Origin: Sphingomonas aracearum
Lineage (GTDB): Bacteria > Pseudomonadota > Alphaproteobacteria > Sphingomonadales > Sphingomonadaceae
Length of the DNA stretch: 64,000 nt
Direction: 5' to 3'
Assembly (NCBI RefSeq): GCF_003345355.1
Contig: NZ_QQNB01000001.1
Coordinates: 62,001 to 126,000, forward strand
The notes beneath the pieces were generated by a model, which was not told the DNA's origin, searched no databases, and worked only from the letters and a program-made list of their open reading frames with translations. A program made the position numbers and the translations under genes. This document shows, one piece after another, positions 30,387 to 38,922 of the stretch; position 1 is the first letter of the stretch, and each line of letters begins with the position of its first letter.

Positions 30387-33300
30387 CTAGCTTTGCTCCG
30401 GGTCGGCAAAGCCGGGCTTGTATCGCTCCAGCAACGAAGCGGGGAGCGTGAAGAGGGCCGGACCCGCCGTGTAGAGGAGCGCGGCCTCGACGCCGCGTCC
30501 CGGGAAGATGACCCGCAACGCCTCCGCATAGGCGGCCATCTGGCGCACGTGATAGGATGGGAGGTCCGCCTCGCTTTCGGGCACTGCCCGCCCCGTCTTG
30601 AAGTCGATCACGCGCACGCGGTCGTCGTCGATCAGCAGGCGGTCCACCGTTCCGGACACGACAAAGCCGCCCGAGACCGTCGCGGCGATCGGCGCCTCTG
30701 CCAGGGCATCGGCGCGGAACAGGTCGGGATGCTCGCCCATCACCCGCAGCACCGCGCCGACCACTTCCGCGCGCTCCGCGGCATCCTCGATCCCCGCCGA
30801 AGTCGCCAGCCACCGGTCCGCGGCCGCCGCGCGCTCCTCCGGGGCGAGCGCGGGCAGGCGTTCGAACAACGCGTGCATGCGGCGGCCCCGCTCCGCAGCG
30901 ACGCGCATCGCCGCGGTTGGCGGCGGGTTCGATACCGCATCCTCCCCGAGCGACGAAGGCGCGAGCGGCCGCGGCGGCCGAGGCGGCACGGGCGCGAGCC
31001 GCGTCGCCCATTCCGGCAGGTCGCTCGCCTCCGCTGCTGCTTCATCCCGTCGGCGCAGCGGCAGCGAGGTTGCCGGCACCCGTCCGTGGTAGATGCGCGC
31101 CTCCTCGCCTGGAGGAACGCCCAGCGTCGAGAATGCCGCATCGGCGGCGGCGTACCAGCTCTCCGGCGGGGGAACGCCCTTTGCCTGCGATCCGAGGGCG
31201 CCGGCGATCACCAACTGCTCCTCGGCACGGGTCGCCGCGACATAGAACAGCCGCCAATGTTCGGCGAGGTCGCGCTGCTCCTGCTCGGCGAGCGCCTGGC
31301 CGAGCACCGCGCCCGCCTCCTCCTTGCGCGGGCGGAAGATCGGGAGGGGCGGCAGGTCGGGATCTGCCTGCCACTTCAACACCCCGCGGGGGCTGCGCGT
31401 CGGGTCGACGGTGGCGTCGGCGAGGATCACCAACGGCGCTTGCAGGCCCTTCGAACCATGCGCCGTCATCACCCGCACGGCATCCAGCGGGGCGGACGGA
31501 TCCCGCACGATCTCCACCTCGCCCCGGTCGAACCAGTCGAGGAAGCGCTGCAGCGACGGCGTGGTCCGGGTTTCGAAGTCCAGCGCGGCGGAAAGCAGCT
31601 CCTCGATCGGGTCCCGCGCCTCCTGCCCCAAGCGCCGCAGCAGCTTGCGCCGGCCGTCCAGCGGGCCGGAAAGCAGGTCCTCCAGGAAGCGGTAGGGCGT
31701 CGCGAAGTCCGCCCGCCCGAGCATCTCGCGCAATGGATCGAGCCGGTCCGGACAGGTGCGCAGAAGGTGTCCCCACAAGCTGCCGCTCTCGCGCGGCGCC
31801 GCTGCCATCAACTCGTCCTGCGTCCAGCCGATCAGCGGGGAAACGAGCAGCGCCGCGAGGCTGAGATCGTCCTCCGGCTGCAACACGAAACGCACCGCCG
31901 CCAGCAGGTCCTGAACGGCGAGCGGCGCGTTGAGCCGCAGCCGATCGACCCCGGCGACCGGAACGCCCTCGGCGTACAGCCGGGCCACCAGCAACGACGC
32001 CAGCTCGCCGCGACGCTTGACGAGGATCATCACGTCCTCCGGTCGCAGCGCCCGCCCCTTGCTACCCAGGATCAGCGGATCGGCCGGATCGAGCCACGCC
32101 TTGACCTGCCGCGCGATCCGCCGCGCGAGCTCCCGCGTGGCGTCCGGGATCCAGCCCTCCGCATCCTCCTCGCTCCCGCCTTCCGTCACCGGTGGCCACA
32201 GGGTAACGCTGCCCGGGCCCGGCACCTCGCTTGCGTGCCGCTCCGACGAAAGCGCCTCCTGCCCCGTCGCCTCGATCGCGGCGTCGACGAATTCCAGCAC
32301 CGGGCGGGTGGAACGGAAGCTCTGGGTCAGCGACAGCTGGTTGAACGGCAGCCCGCGCTCGTGGTCTGCCATGTCGCTGTCGCCGAACACTTCCGCGGCG
32401 CGGCTCTTGAACGATTTCTCGGCCGCCTCGAAGTAGATCGGATCGGTGCCCTGAAAGCCGAAGATCGCCTGCTTGCGGTCGCCAACCGTGAACAGCGTCC
32501 GCGTGCTGGGTGCATAGATGCCGCGGCCGACAAAGAACTCGTCGGCGATCGCCCGCACGATGCGCCATTGCGGCAGGTTCGTGTCCTGCGCCTCGTCGAT
32601 CAGCACGTGCTCGGTCGTCTGGTCCAGCTTGAACCGGACCCACTCGCCGATGCCGGGCTGCTCCAGCAGCGCGACAGCGCGATCGATCAGGTCGTTGAAG
32701 TCGACGCCCCCGCCGCTGCGCTTCAGCCGCTGATAGGCCAGCGCATAGTCGCGCCCCGTTTCCAGCGCATCCGCCAGCAGGTAGGCATAGGCACCCTGCC
32801 GGCGCAGGCCGAGCAGGTCGGAGCAATGGCCATGCAGCGCCGTCACCAGTTCCGCATAGGCCGGCTCCTGCGGGGCCCAGCCTTTGCCGGTGGACAGGAG
32901 CTCGCCGGTCGCCTTCGCCCATATTCGGTGGAGAAGATGGAGGTCGCGCGCGCGCTCTTCGGGCGCCAGCAACAACCATGCGTCGATCGCCGCCACCCGC
33001 TCGGTCGCGCGCGCCGTGCCCCAGGCGGCGTTCATCGCCCGCACCTCGCCCAGAGCCTCGCAGTCGAAGGAAGTGCACGCCTCCACCAGCGCCGCCTCGA
33101 TGTCGCCGCTCGGCAGCCCCATGGCGCGGCGCACGAACGGCTGCACGCCCGTCGGAAGGGCGGAAAGCGCCGCGGGCGCGCGGGCGCATTCGTGAAGGAA
33201 CTCCTCGGCACCGCCCTCCCCCAACCGCAGGGAAAGCGCACCCACCGTCCGCAACGGGCGCTCCCGCCCCTGCTCGCCTGCCTCCACCAGCATGGCCGCC

Positions 33301-33797
33301 AGCGCCTCGCGCAGGAGCACCTGTTCCTCGCGCGCTTCCAGCGGACGAAAGCCGGGAACGAGCCCGGCCTCGATGGGGAACGCCGCCAGCAGGCCCTGGC
33401 AGAAGCCGTGGATCGTCTGGATGCGTAGCCCGCCCCCCGGCGCATCCAGCACACGCGCGAACAAGGTCCGGGCAGTGGCCCGCAAATCGGGATCGAGATG
33501 GTTCTCGCCGAGCGCGAACAGATCCTTTTTCAGGTCCGCTTCCTCCATCCGCACCCAGGCGGCGAGACGCTGCGCGATGCGGTGCGCCATCTCGGCCGCG
33601 CCGGCCTTGGTAAAGGTGAGGCAGAGGATCGCCGCCGGATCGGTGCCGCGCAGCAGCAGGCGGAACACCCGCGCCGCCAGCACCTGGGTCTTGCCGGTGC
33701 CGGCCGACGCGGAAAGCCAGACATGCGCGTCGGGCGCGCTGGCCGCCGCCTGGTTGTCCTTGAGGATCGGCAGCGCGCGCAGGTCAGCCACGGCCAT
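30387..33797 (-). CDS. addA: Double-strand-break repair helicase-nuclease AddA
   Basis: 1136 aa. AddA is the UvrD-like 3'-5' helicase subunit of the AddAB complex, which resects double-strand breaks until it reaches a recombination hotspot. Walker A SASAGTGKTQV lies at ~residue 29-39 and motif II DEAQDTN at ~397-403; the C-terminal RecB-type nuclease domain has LLIDDDRVRVIDFKTGR at ~1056-1072 (Asp, Lys of PD-(D/E)xK). It overlaps addB by 14 nt, so the two are cotranslated. Confidence 0.95.
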   Translation of the reverse strand: MAVADLRALPILKDNQAAASAPDAHVWLSASAGTGKTQVLAARVFRLLLRGTDPAAILCLTFTKAGAAEMAHRIAQRLAAWVRMEEADLKKDLFALGENHLDPDLRATARTLFARVLDAPGGGLRIQTIHGFCQGLLAAFPIEAGLVPGFRPLEAREEQVLLREALAAMLVEAGEQGRERPLRTVGALSLRLGEGGAEEFLHECARAPAALSALPTGVQPFVRRAMGLPSGDIEAALVEACTSFDCEALGEVRAMNAAWGTARATERVAAIDAWLLLAPEERARDLHLLHRIWAKATGELLSTGKGWAPQEPAYAELVTALHGHCSDLLGLRRQGAYAYLLADALETGRDYALAYQRLKRSGGGVDFNDLIDRAVALLEQPGIGEWVRFKLDQTTEHVLIDEAQDTNLPQWRIVRAIADEFFVGRGIYAPSTRTLFTVGDRKQAIFGFQGTDPIYFEAAEKSFKSRAAEVFGDSDMADHERGLPFNQLSLTQSFRSTRPVLEFVDAAIEATGQEALSSERHASEVPGPGSVTLWPPVTEGGSEEDAEGWIPDATRELARRIARQVKAWLDPADPLILGSKGRALRPEDVMILVKRRGELASLLVARLYAEGVPVAGVDRLRLNAPLAVQDLLAAVRFVLQPEDDLSLAALLVSPLIGWTQDELMAAAPRESGSLWGHLLRTCPDRLDPLREMLGRADFATPYRFLEDLLSGPLDGRRKLLRRLGQEARDPIEELLSAALDFETRTTPSLQRFLDWFDRGEVEIVRDPSAPLDAVRVMTAHGSKGLQAPLVILADATVDPTRSPRGVLKWQADPDLPPLPIFRPRKEEAGAVLGQALAEQEQRDLAEHWRLFYVAATRAEEQLVIAGALGSQAKGVPPPESWYAAADAAFSTLGVPPGEEARIYHGRVPATSLPLRRRDEAAAEASDLPEWATRLAPVPPRPPRPLAPSSLGEDAVSNPPPTAAMRVAAERGRRMHALFERLPALAPEERAAAADRWLATSAGIEDAAERAEVVGAVLRVMGEHPDLFRADALAEAPIAATVSGGFVVSGTVDRLLIDDDRVRVIDFKTGRAVPESEADLPSYHVRQMAAYAEALRVIFPGRGVEAALLYTAGPALFTLPASLLERYKPGFADPEQS

Positions 33798-36738
33798 ACC
33801 ATTCGTCGCGGCGCATCAACTGGTCGTACTCTCCATAAGGCGCATATTCGGGGTGCAGCTTTGCGGTGAACGGCGCATCCCCCGTCAGCCACTCCCGCAC
33901 CGCATCGGAGAAGTTCGACGCGGCCAATGCCGTGAACTCGTCCGCGGAGATCGGGTCGCGCTTCTTCGGGTCCGTGGGTGAGGAGACGAAGCCGAAACTG
34001 CGGTCCGGCGCCCGGCTCAGCGCCCAATATTCGAAGCCTGTCGGACGACCGGCTACATCGCCGAACCCGCCGCGTTCCGCGATCAGGCCGAGCAGCCCCA
34101 ATTGCAGGCTGAAGCCGGCCCGGATCGCGGCCTGGCTGGGCACACGCCCGGTCTTGTAGTCCACGACCACCAGACCTTCGGGACCGCGGTCCAGCCGGTC
34201 GGCCGTGCCCGTCAGGGTCACGCCGGCAATCTCGATCTTTCCTTCCCGCTCCACCGCGGCGATGGAGCGTCCGGCGTTGAGGCAGCGGCGCTGCTCGGCC
34301 GCGATCCAGTCGATCGCCTCCATCAGGCGGGGCTCCCACAAGGCGCGCACCAGCGGGTGCCCGCCTTCCAGCAGCGCCTGCGCGCGGTCGCGCAGTCGTT
34401 CGGGCACACCCCCGTCCAGCCGCGCCCATTGCTCCAAGGCCTCATGCACCACCGTGCCGCGCCATGCCGCGCTGAAATCGGCATCCACCGCGTCGAGGGC
34501 CGCGAGGCGGAGATAGCGCTTCGCATAGAAGGCATAAGGGTCCGCCTTGAGGCGATCGACGTCGGTCACCGCGATCTGGCGCGGGCGCTTCTCGGCGGGT
34601 GGCGCCGGCGCGGGCTGCGGTTCGGGAGCGAACTCCGCAGGATCGTCGAGCAACCGGGCCCAGCGTTCGAGATCGCCCGCGCGCTGGAAGCCCTCACCTG
34701 CCAGCGCCTGCAATCGCAACCAGAAGCGCGACGGGATCGCCGGCGACTTCGCGTCCCGCCGCGCGCGCGTCATCAAAGCGCGGGGCGCGCCCAGCGCATT
34801 TGCCAGGTCGTGCGCGGCGATGCCGACACGCCGCTCCAGTCCCGGCAGGCCCAGTTCGGCGCGGATGCGCGGCGCCAGCCAGGGATCGGGCGCGGGCGTT
34901 CCGGGCCAGACGCCCTCATTCAGTCCGCCCAGGATCATCGTGTCCGCGCTCTGCAGGCGGGCCTCGATCAGGCCATAGATCGCCAGCCGCGGATGGCTGC
35001 CCTGCTGCACCCGCACGGATTGCTCGTCCATCAGCACGCGGAGCAATGGGGCAAGCCCGTCCGCCGCCATTTCGGGCGCGTTCGCGGCTGCTTCCACTTC
35101 CAGCTCTGCCAGCAACTCGGCTGCACAGCGGCCCGCCGGTCCGGCCCACAGTTCGTCGCCGCACAAGGCCTGTGCCGTTTCCCGCAGCACGGCAAGGAGC
35201 ACGGCCAGCGGCTGCACCGCCCCGTCCAGCGCCGCCATCGGCGCCAGGAGCGCGCGTGCTTCGGGCCACCATGCCGCGGCCCGCGCGCGTCTCTTCCCCT
35301 CGCGCTCCGACGGTTCGGCGAGCAGCGCGTCGACCCCGTCCAGCCCCGGCGCGGGGCGCGGGCCGCGCAACACGCGGTCGAGCCGTCGCACGCCCTCCAG
35401 CCATTTGCCGCGAGCCTCTCCGCTGCGCACCAGCGGATGCTTCAGCAACGCCAGCAGCGGCAGCGGGGCGAAGCGCTGCGCCGCCGCCTCCGCCAGCAGC
35501 AGAAGCAACGTGCCCGGAGGAAGGATGGTGAGCGGGCGTCCCGCGGTGTCGTCGATCTCCACGCCCCAACGGCGGACATGCGCGGCCACCCGCCGCGCCA
35601 GTGCCCGGTCGGGGGTCACCAGCGCAGCAGTGCGGCCGGGCTCCTCCAGCACTTCGCGCAGGGCGAGCGCGATCGCCTGCGCCTCTTCCGCGGGCGTCGC
35701 GAGTTCGGCCGCGGTGATGCCGGACAATCGCCGCTCCTCCGCGGGCAATGACGGCCATTCGCGCGTGAACAGCGCCGGCGCCAGCGCATTGGCGACCGCC
35801 CGGCCGCGCTCGATGCTGGCATCGTGTCCGCCGCGGTCGCGCCACAGCTGAAATTCGCCGCGGTTCACGCCCATCCGCTCCAGCAGCAGCTTGAGGTGAA
35901 ACTGCGGATGCGTTTCGATCGACCGGCGGCGCACACCCGTCGCCGGATCGGGCGCATGCGGGCCAAGCGCGTCCCATTGCGAAACGGGCATATCGCTGGC
36001 GAGGTCCGGGATCACCACGAGTCCCTGCGGCAGCTCGGAGACGCAGCGCAGCAGCCGCGCGACGGCCGGCGCCGAATCGGTGATGCCTGCCGCGCAGACG
36101 AAGCCGCCCGGCGGGCGTCGGCGCCATTGCGCCGCCAGCCTGTCGAGCAGCAGGCGGCGGCGATCGGCCAGATCGATCCGGCCGAGCCGCGCGAGCTCCC
36201 CCGGCCAGCGATCCAGCACGATGCCGAACATCTCGATGGCGCGCTGCCAGTGCACCGAAAGCTGATCGGCAAGGTCCAGCGCGCGCAGCTTCTCCGGCGC
36301 GACCTCTTCCACGAGGAGCTGGTCCAAGGTGCGCGCCAGATCGCCCGCCAACCGCACCGCCTCGGCTCCGTCCACCGGCTGCCCGGCGGCGGCACGCTCC
36401 TCCGCTACCAGGCGGGCGAGGATCATGCGGCGTTGCAGCGGTGTGACCGCCGGCGGCCCCGGCTCTGCGTCGGCCGGGTCGAACGCAGGATCGGACGCCT
36501 CGTCCAGCGCCGGGTCGCCGATCGCGACCAGGCGGGGCAGCAGCAACCCGCCCCCGCTTGCGCGAACAAAGGCCTCGGTCAGCGCGCGCTTGGCGCGATT
36601 GTTGGGCAGCAGCACCAGCCCGCGGGCCAGGCCTGCCGGCGTCTCTCCGAACCGCTTCAGCAACCCGACGACGAGGGCATCGGCAAACGCGCGATGCGCA
36701 GGGATCGTGAAAAGCTGCGGTCCGCCAGCCTCAGCCAT
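33784..36738 (-). CDS. addB: Double-strand-break repair protein AddB
   Basis: 984 aa from the ATG at 36738 (MAEAGGPQLFTIPAHRAFAD), which overlaps the murU stop by 8 nt; the frame stays open upstream but that part is inside murU. AddB is the second subunit of AddAB. The N-terminal inactivated helicase region lacks a proper Walker A (LLPNNRAKRALTEAF replaces it), as in alphaproteobacterial AddB. The C-terminal nuclease domain keeps GLVVVDYKTGRVPS (~residue 856-869). The N-terminal half probably scans for the recombination hotspot. Confidence 0.93.
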   Translation of the reverse strand: MAEAGGPQLFTIPAHRAFADALVVGLLKRFGETPAGLARGLVLLPNNRAKRALTEAFVRASGGGLLLPRLVAIGDPALDEASDPAFDPADAEPGPPAVTPLQRRMILARLVAEERAAAGQPVDGAEAVRLAGDLARTLDQLLVEEVAPEKLRALDLADQLSVHWQRAIEMFGIVLDRWPGELARLGRIDLADRRRLLLDRLAAQWRRRPPGGFVCAAGITDSAPAVARLLRCVSELPQGLVVIPDLASDMPVSQWDALGPHAPDPATGVRRRSIETHPQFHLKLLLERMGVNRGEFQLWRDRGGHDASIERGRAVANALAPALFTREWPSLPAEERRLSGITAAELATPAEEAQAIALALREVLEEPGRTAALVTPDRALARRVAAHVRRWGVEIDDTAGRPLTILPPGTLLLLLAEAAAQRFAPLPLLALLKHPLVRSGEARGKWLEGVRRLDRVLRGPRPAPGLDGVDALLAEPSEREGKRRARAAAWWPEARALLAPMAALDGAVQPLAVLLAVLRETAQALCGDELWAGPAGRCAAELLAELEVEAAANAPEMAADGLAPLLRVLMDEQSVRVQQGSHPRLAIYGLIEARLQSADTMILGGLNEGVWPGTPAPDPWLAPRIRAELGLPGLERRVGIAAHDLANALGAPRALMTRARRDAKSPAIPSRFWLRLQALAGEGFQRAGDLERWARLLDDPAEFAPEPQPAPAPPAEKRPRQIAVTDVDRLKADPYAFYAKRYLRLAALDAVDADFSAAWRGTVVHEALEQWARLDGGVPERLRDRAQALLEGGHPLVRALWEPRLMEAIDWIAAEQRRCLNAGRSIAAVEREGKIEIAGVTLTGTADRLDRGPEGLVVVDYKTGRVPSQAAIRAGFSLQLGLLGLIAERGGFGDVAGRPTGFEYWALSRAPDRSFGFVSSPTDPKKRDPISADEFTALAASNFSDAVREWLTGDAPFTAKLHPEYAPYGEYDQLMRRDEWYGRG

Positions 36739-37498
36739 CGGCCAGGATCGCCTCCGTGCGGCCGATCGCCTGCGGAGTGCCGACATCGAACCACAGTCCG
36801 GTATGGACCAGTCCATATGCGCGACCCTGCTCGATGGCGCGATCCCAGAACAGGTTGGTGGAGAACGGCCCCTCCGGCCAGTCGCGGATCACGCGCGGAT
36901 GCAGGATCTGGACGCCGATATAGACGAAAGGCGCGAGCCGTTTCGCCTTGCGCCTGCCGACGATGCGGCCATCCGGTGCGAGATGGAAATCGCCTTGGCC
37001 GCGGTGGCAGTTGGCATGGGCATGCGACACCATCAGCAACAGCGCGTCCATGCGCTCCTCGTCCCAGGCCGCGGCGAGCGAGCGGATCGAATCGTCCGGC
37101 CCATCGACCCACAGATTGTCGCTGTTGCAGACCAGAAACGGCTTGTCGCCCAGCTTGTCGCGCGCGTGCACGATGCCGCCGCCGGTTTCCAGCAACTCCG
37201 CCCGCTCGTCCGAGACGACCACCTCGATCCCATGCACCCGGTGCGTCAGGTGGGCTTCCAGCGCATCCGCCAGATAATGGACGTTGACCACCGCCCGCTT
37301 CACGCCGGCCGCGCGCAGGTGATCGAAGGTATGATCGATCAGCGGCTTGCCGGCGACCTCCACCAGCGGCTTGGGACGCAGCGCCGTCAGCGGTCGCATC
37401 CGCTTGCCCAGGCCGGCCGCCATCACCATCGCCGTTTCCGGCACGTGCCCGCCCGGATCGGGACGGATGGCCAGGGTCCGTTTCGCGCCCATCGTCAT
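36731..37498 (-). CDS. murU: N-acetylmuramate-1-phosphate uridylyltransferase MurU-like nucleotidyltransferase
   Basis: 255 aa. The start ATG overlaps the amgK stop (ATGA at 37495-37498). It has the Rossmann-like nucleotidyltransferase signature MAAGLGKRMRPLT (~residue 25-37) and 'PKPLVEVAGKPLI', with metal-binding Asp in VCNSDNLW. The family includes mannose-1-phosphate guanylyltransferases, but the pairing with an AmgK-type sugar kinase points to MurU, which makes UDP-MurNAc in the peptidoglycan recycling bypass of de novo MurA/B. That bypass is known to give intrinsic fosfomycin tolerance. Confidence 0.82.
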   Translation of the reverse strand: MTMGAKRTLAIRPDPGGHVPETAMVMAAGLGKRMRPLTALRPKPLVEVAGKPLIDHTFDHLRAAGVKRAVVNVHYLADALEAHLTHRVHGIEVVVSDERAELLETGGGIVHARDKLGDKPFLVCNSDNLWVDGPDDSIRSLAAAWDEERMDALLLMVSHAHANCHRGQGDFHLAPDGRIVGRRKAKRLAPFVYIGVQILHPRVIRDWPEGPFSTNLFWDRAIEQGRAYGLVHTGLWFDVGTPQAIGRTEAILADG

Positions 37499-38478
37499 GC
37501 CTGCAAGGTCATGGGATCGCCCCGCTTCTCGGCGGGGATCGTCGCGTCGAACCAGATCTTCACCGGGGCGAGCGCCGGATGCGCGAGGTCGCGCTCCAGA
37601 TACCGCCATACACGCGGGCAGAGCGCGGGATAGCGCTCCTTTCCATCCCGCTTCCACAGGCGGGTGAAGATGCCGACGATCTTGGCGTTACGCTGCGCGC
37701 CCAGCACGTGATACGCTGCCTCGAAATCCTCGCCCGCATTCGTCGCGGCACGATAGCGCGCATACATCGCCGCCTCGGTTTCCGGCGCCACGTCCCGCCG
37801 TGCATCCTGCAACAGCGACACAAGGTCATAGGCCGGGTGCCCCGCGAGCGCGTCCTGAAAGTCGAGCAGGCCCAGCCGACCGCCATTCTCGCCGATCAGC
37901 ATCAGGTTCTCGGCATGGTAATCGCGCAGCACGGTGACAGGTTCGGCGGCGAGCGCCAGGCTGAACACCTGGTCCCAGGCCGCATGGTAGCTTTCGGCGT
38001 CCGCCTGCACGCCCACCGCCGGGCAGTACCATTCGACCAGCAGGTCCGCTTCGCGGCGCAGCACCGCATGGTCATAGGCCTCGAAGGGGCCAGCCGGATG
38101 GCGCGCCAGATCGACAAGCACATCGATCGCCGTCTCGTACAGCGCCTGGGCGCGCTCCGGGCTGGCGTCGATGGTTTCGCGCATGCGCACGTCGCCGAAG
38201 TCCTGCAGCAGCAGGAACCCGTGGTCGAGATCGCACCCATGGATCACCGGGGCGGCAAAGCCGCGCTCCACCAGCCATTGCCCGACATGGATGAACGGCC
38301 GCGGATCCTCGCCCGGCGGCGGCGCGTGCATCAGGATCGCCTCGTCGGAGCCCCGCTTCGCGCGGTAATAGCGCCGCGCCGAGGCATCGCCCGGGATCGC
38401 CGTCACCGTCGCCTCGCCCCATCCCTGCGCCGCCAGGAAATCGGCCGCATGGGGGGGCAAAATCACATCTGTCGCCAT
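37495..38478 (-). CDS. amgK: AmgK-like anomeric MurNAc/GlcNAc kinase
   Basis: 327 aa from the ATG at 38478. It is an aminoglycoside-phosphotransferase-fold kinase: the Brenner loop is VLRDYHAENLML (Asp as base, His, Asn as metal ligand) and the metal-binding Asp is in LGLLDFQDA. AmgK phosphorylates MurNAc and GlcNAc at C1 for MurU. The family is often annotated simply as phosphotransferase; coupling to a MurU-like gene with an ATGA overlap supports this role. Its start overlaps the tsaE stop by 16 nt. Confidence 0.85.
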   Translation of the reverse strand: MATDVILPPHAADFLAAQGWGEATVTAIPGDASARRYYRAKRGSDEAILMHAPPPGEDPRPFIHVGQWLVERGFAAPVIHGCDLDHGFLLLQDFGDVRMRETIDASPERAQALYETAIDVLVDLARHPAGPFEAYDHAVLRREADLLVEWYCPAVGVQADAESYHAAWDQVFSLALAAEPVTVLRDYHAENLMLIGENGGRLGLLDFQDALAGHPAYDLVSLLQDARRDVAPETEAAMYARYRAATNAGEDFEAAYHVLGAQRNAKIVGIFTRLWKRDGKERYPALCPRVWRYLERDLAHPALAPVKIWFDATIPAEKRGDPMTLQA

Positions 38479-38918
38479 CGCGCTTCCCAAGACGGCGGCA
38501 CCGACGCTGTCAAGCGCCTCGCGCCGTCCGGCAGCATCTCCAGGCTCAGTGCCAGCCCTTCCGGCCAGGCGCCGGCCGCCCGTTCCGGCCATTCCACCAC
38601 CAGCGCGGAATCGTAGAGGGCGTCGTCCAGCCCCAATTCCTCCAGTTCCTCCGGCTCCTCCACCCGGTAGAGATCGACGTGCAGCACCGCCACGCGCACC
38701 TCGGGTGGGGCATAGGGCTGAACAATGGCGAAGGTCGGCGACGGCGCCTCGCCGGCAAGCCCCAGAGCCGCCAGCAGGCCCCGCGCGATGCTCGTCTTGC
38801 CGGCGCCGAGCGGACCCGACAGCGTGACCACGTCACCCGTTGCCAGCACGGCGGCCAGCCGGGCGCCGAACGCCTCGCTGGCGTCGGCGCCGGCAAGGAT
38901 CATGCTGGCCTCGTGCAT
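38463..38918 (-). CDS. tsaE: tRNA threonylcarbamoyladenosine biosynthesis ATPase TsaE
   Basis: 151 aa, typical size. TsaE hydrolyses ATP to reset the TsaD-TsaB complex that makes t6A37 on ANN-reading tRNAs. Walker A is GPLGAGKTS (~residue 35-43), followed by the family motif 'PSPTFAIVQPY' and 'HVDLYRVEEPEEL', with 'VVEWPERA' near the C-terminus. It starts 4 nt after the divL stop and overlaps amgK, so it is inside a long leftward operon. Confidence 0.95.
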   Translation of the reverse strand: MHEASMILAGADASEAFGARLAAVLATGDVVTLSGPLGAGKTSIARGLLAALGLAGEAPSPTFAIVQPYAPPEVRVAVLHVDLYRVEEPEELEELGLDDALYDSALVVEWPERAAGAWPEGLALSLEMLPDGARRLTASVPPSWEARWRQM

Positions 38919-38922
38919 CGGG

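Noticed and set aside
36731..37498. Mannose-1-phosphate guanylyltransferase
   Set aside because: Family annotation alone would allow it, but the ATGA coupling to an AmgK-type kinase points to MurU. It was kept as an alternative only.
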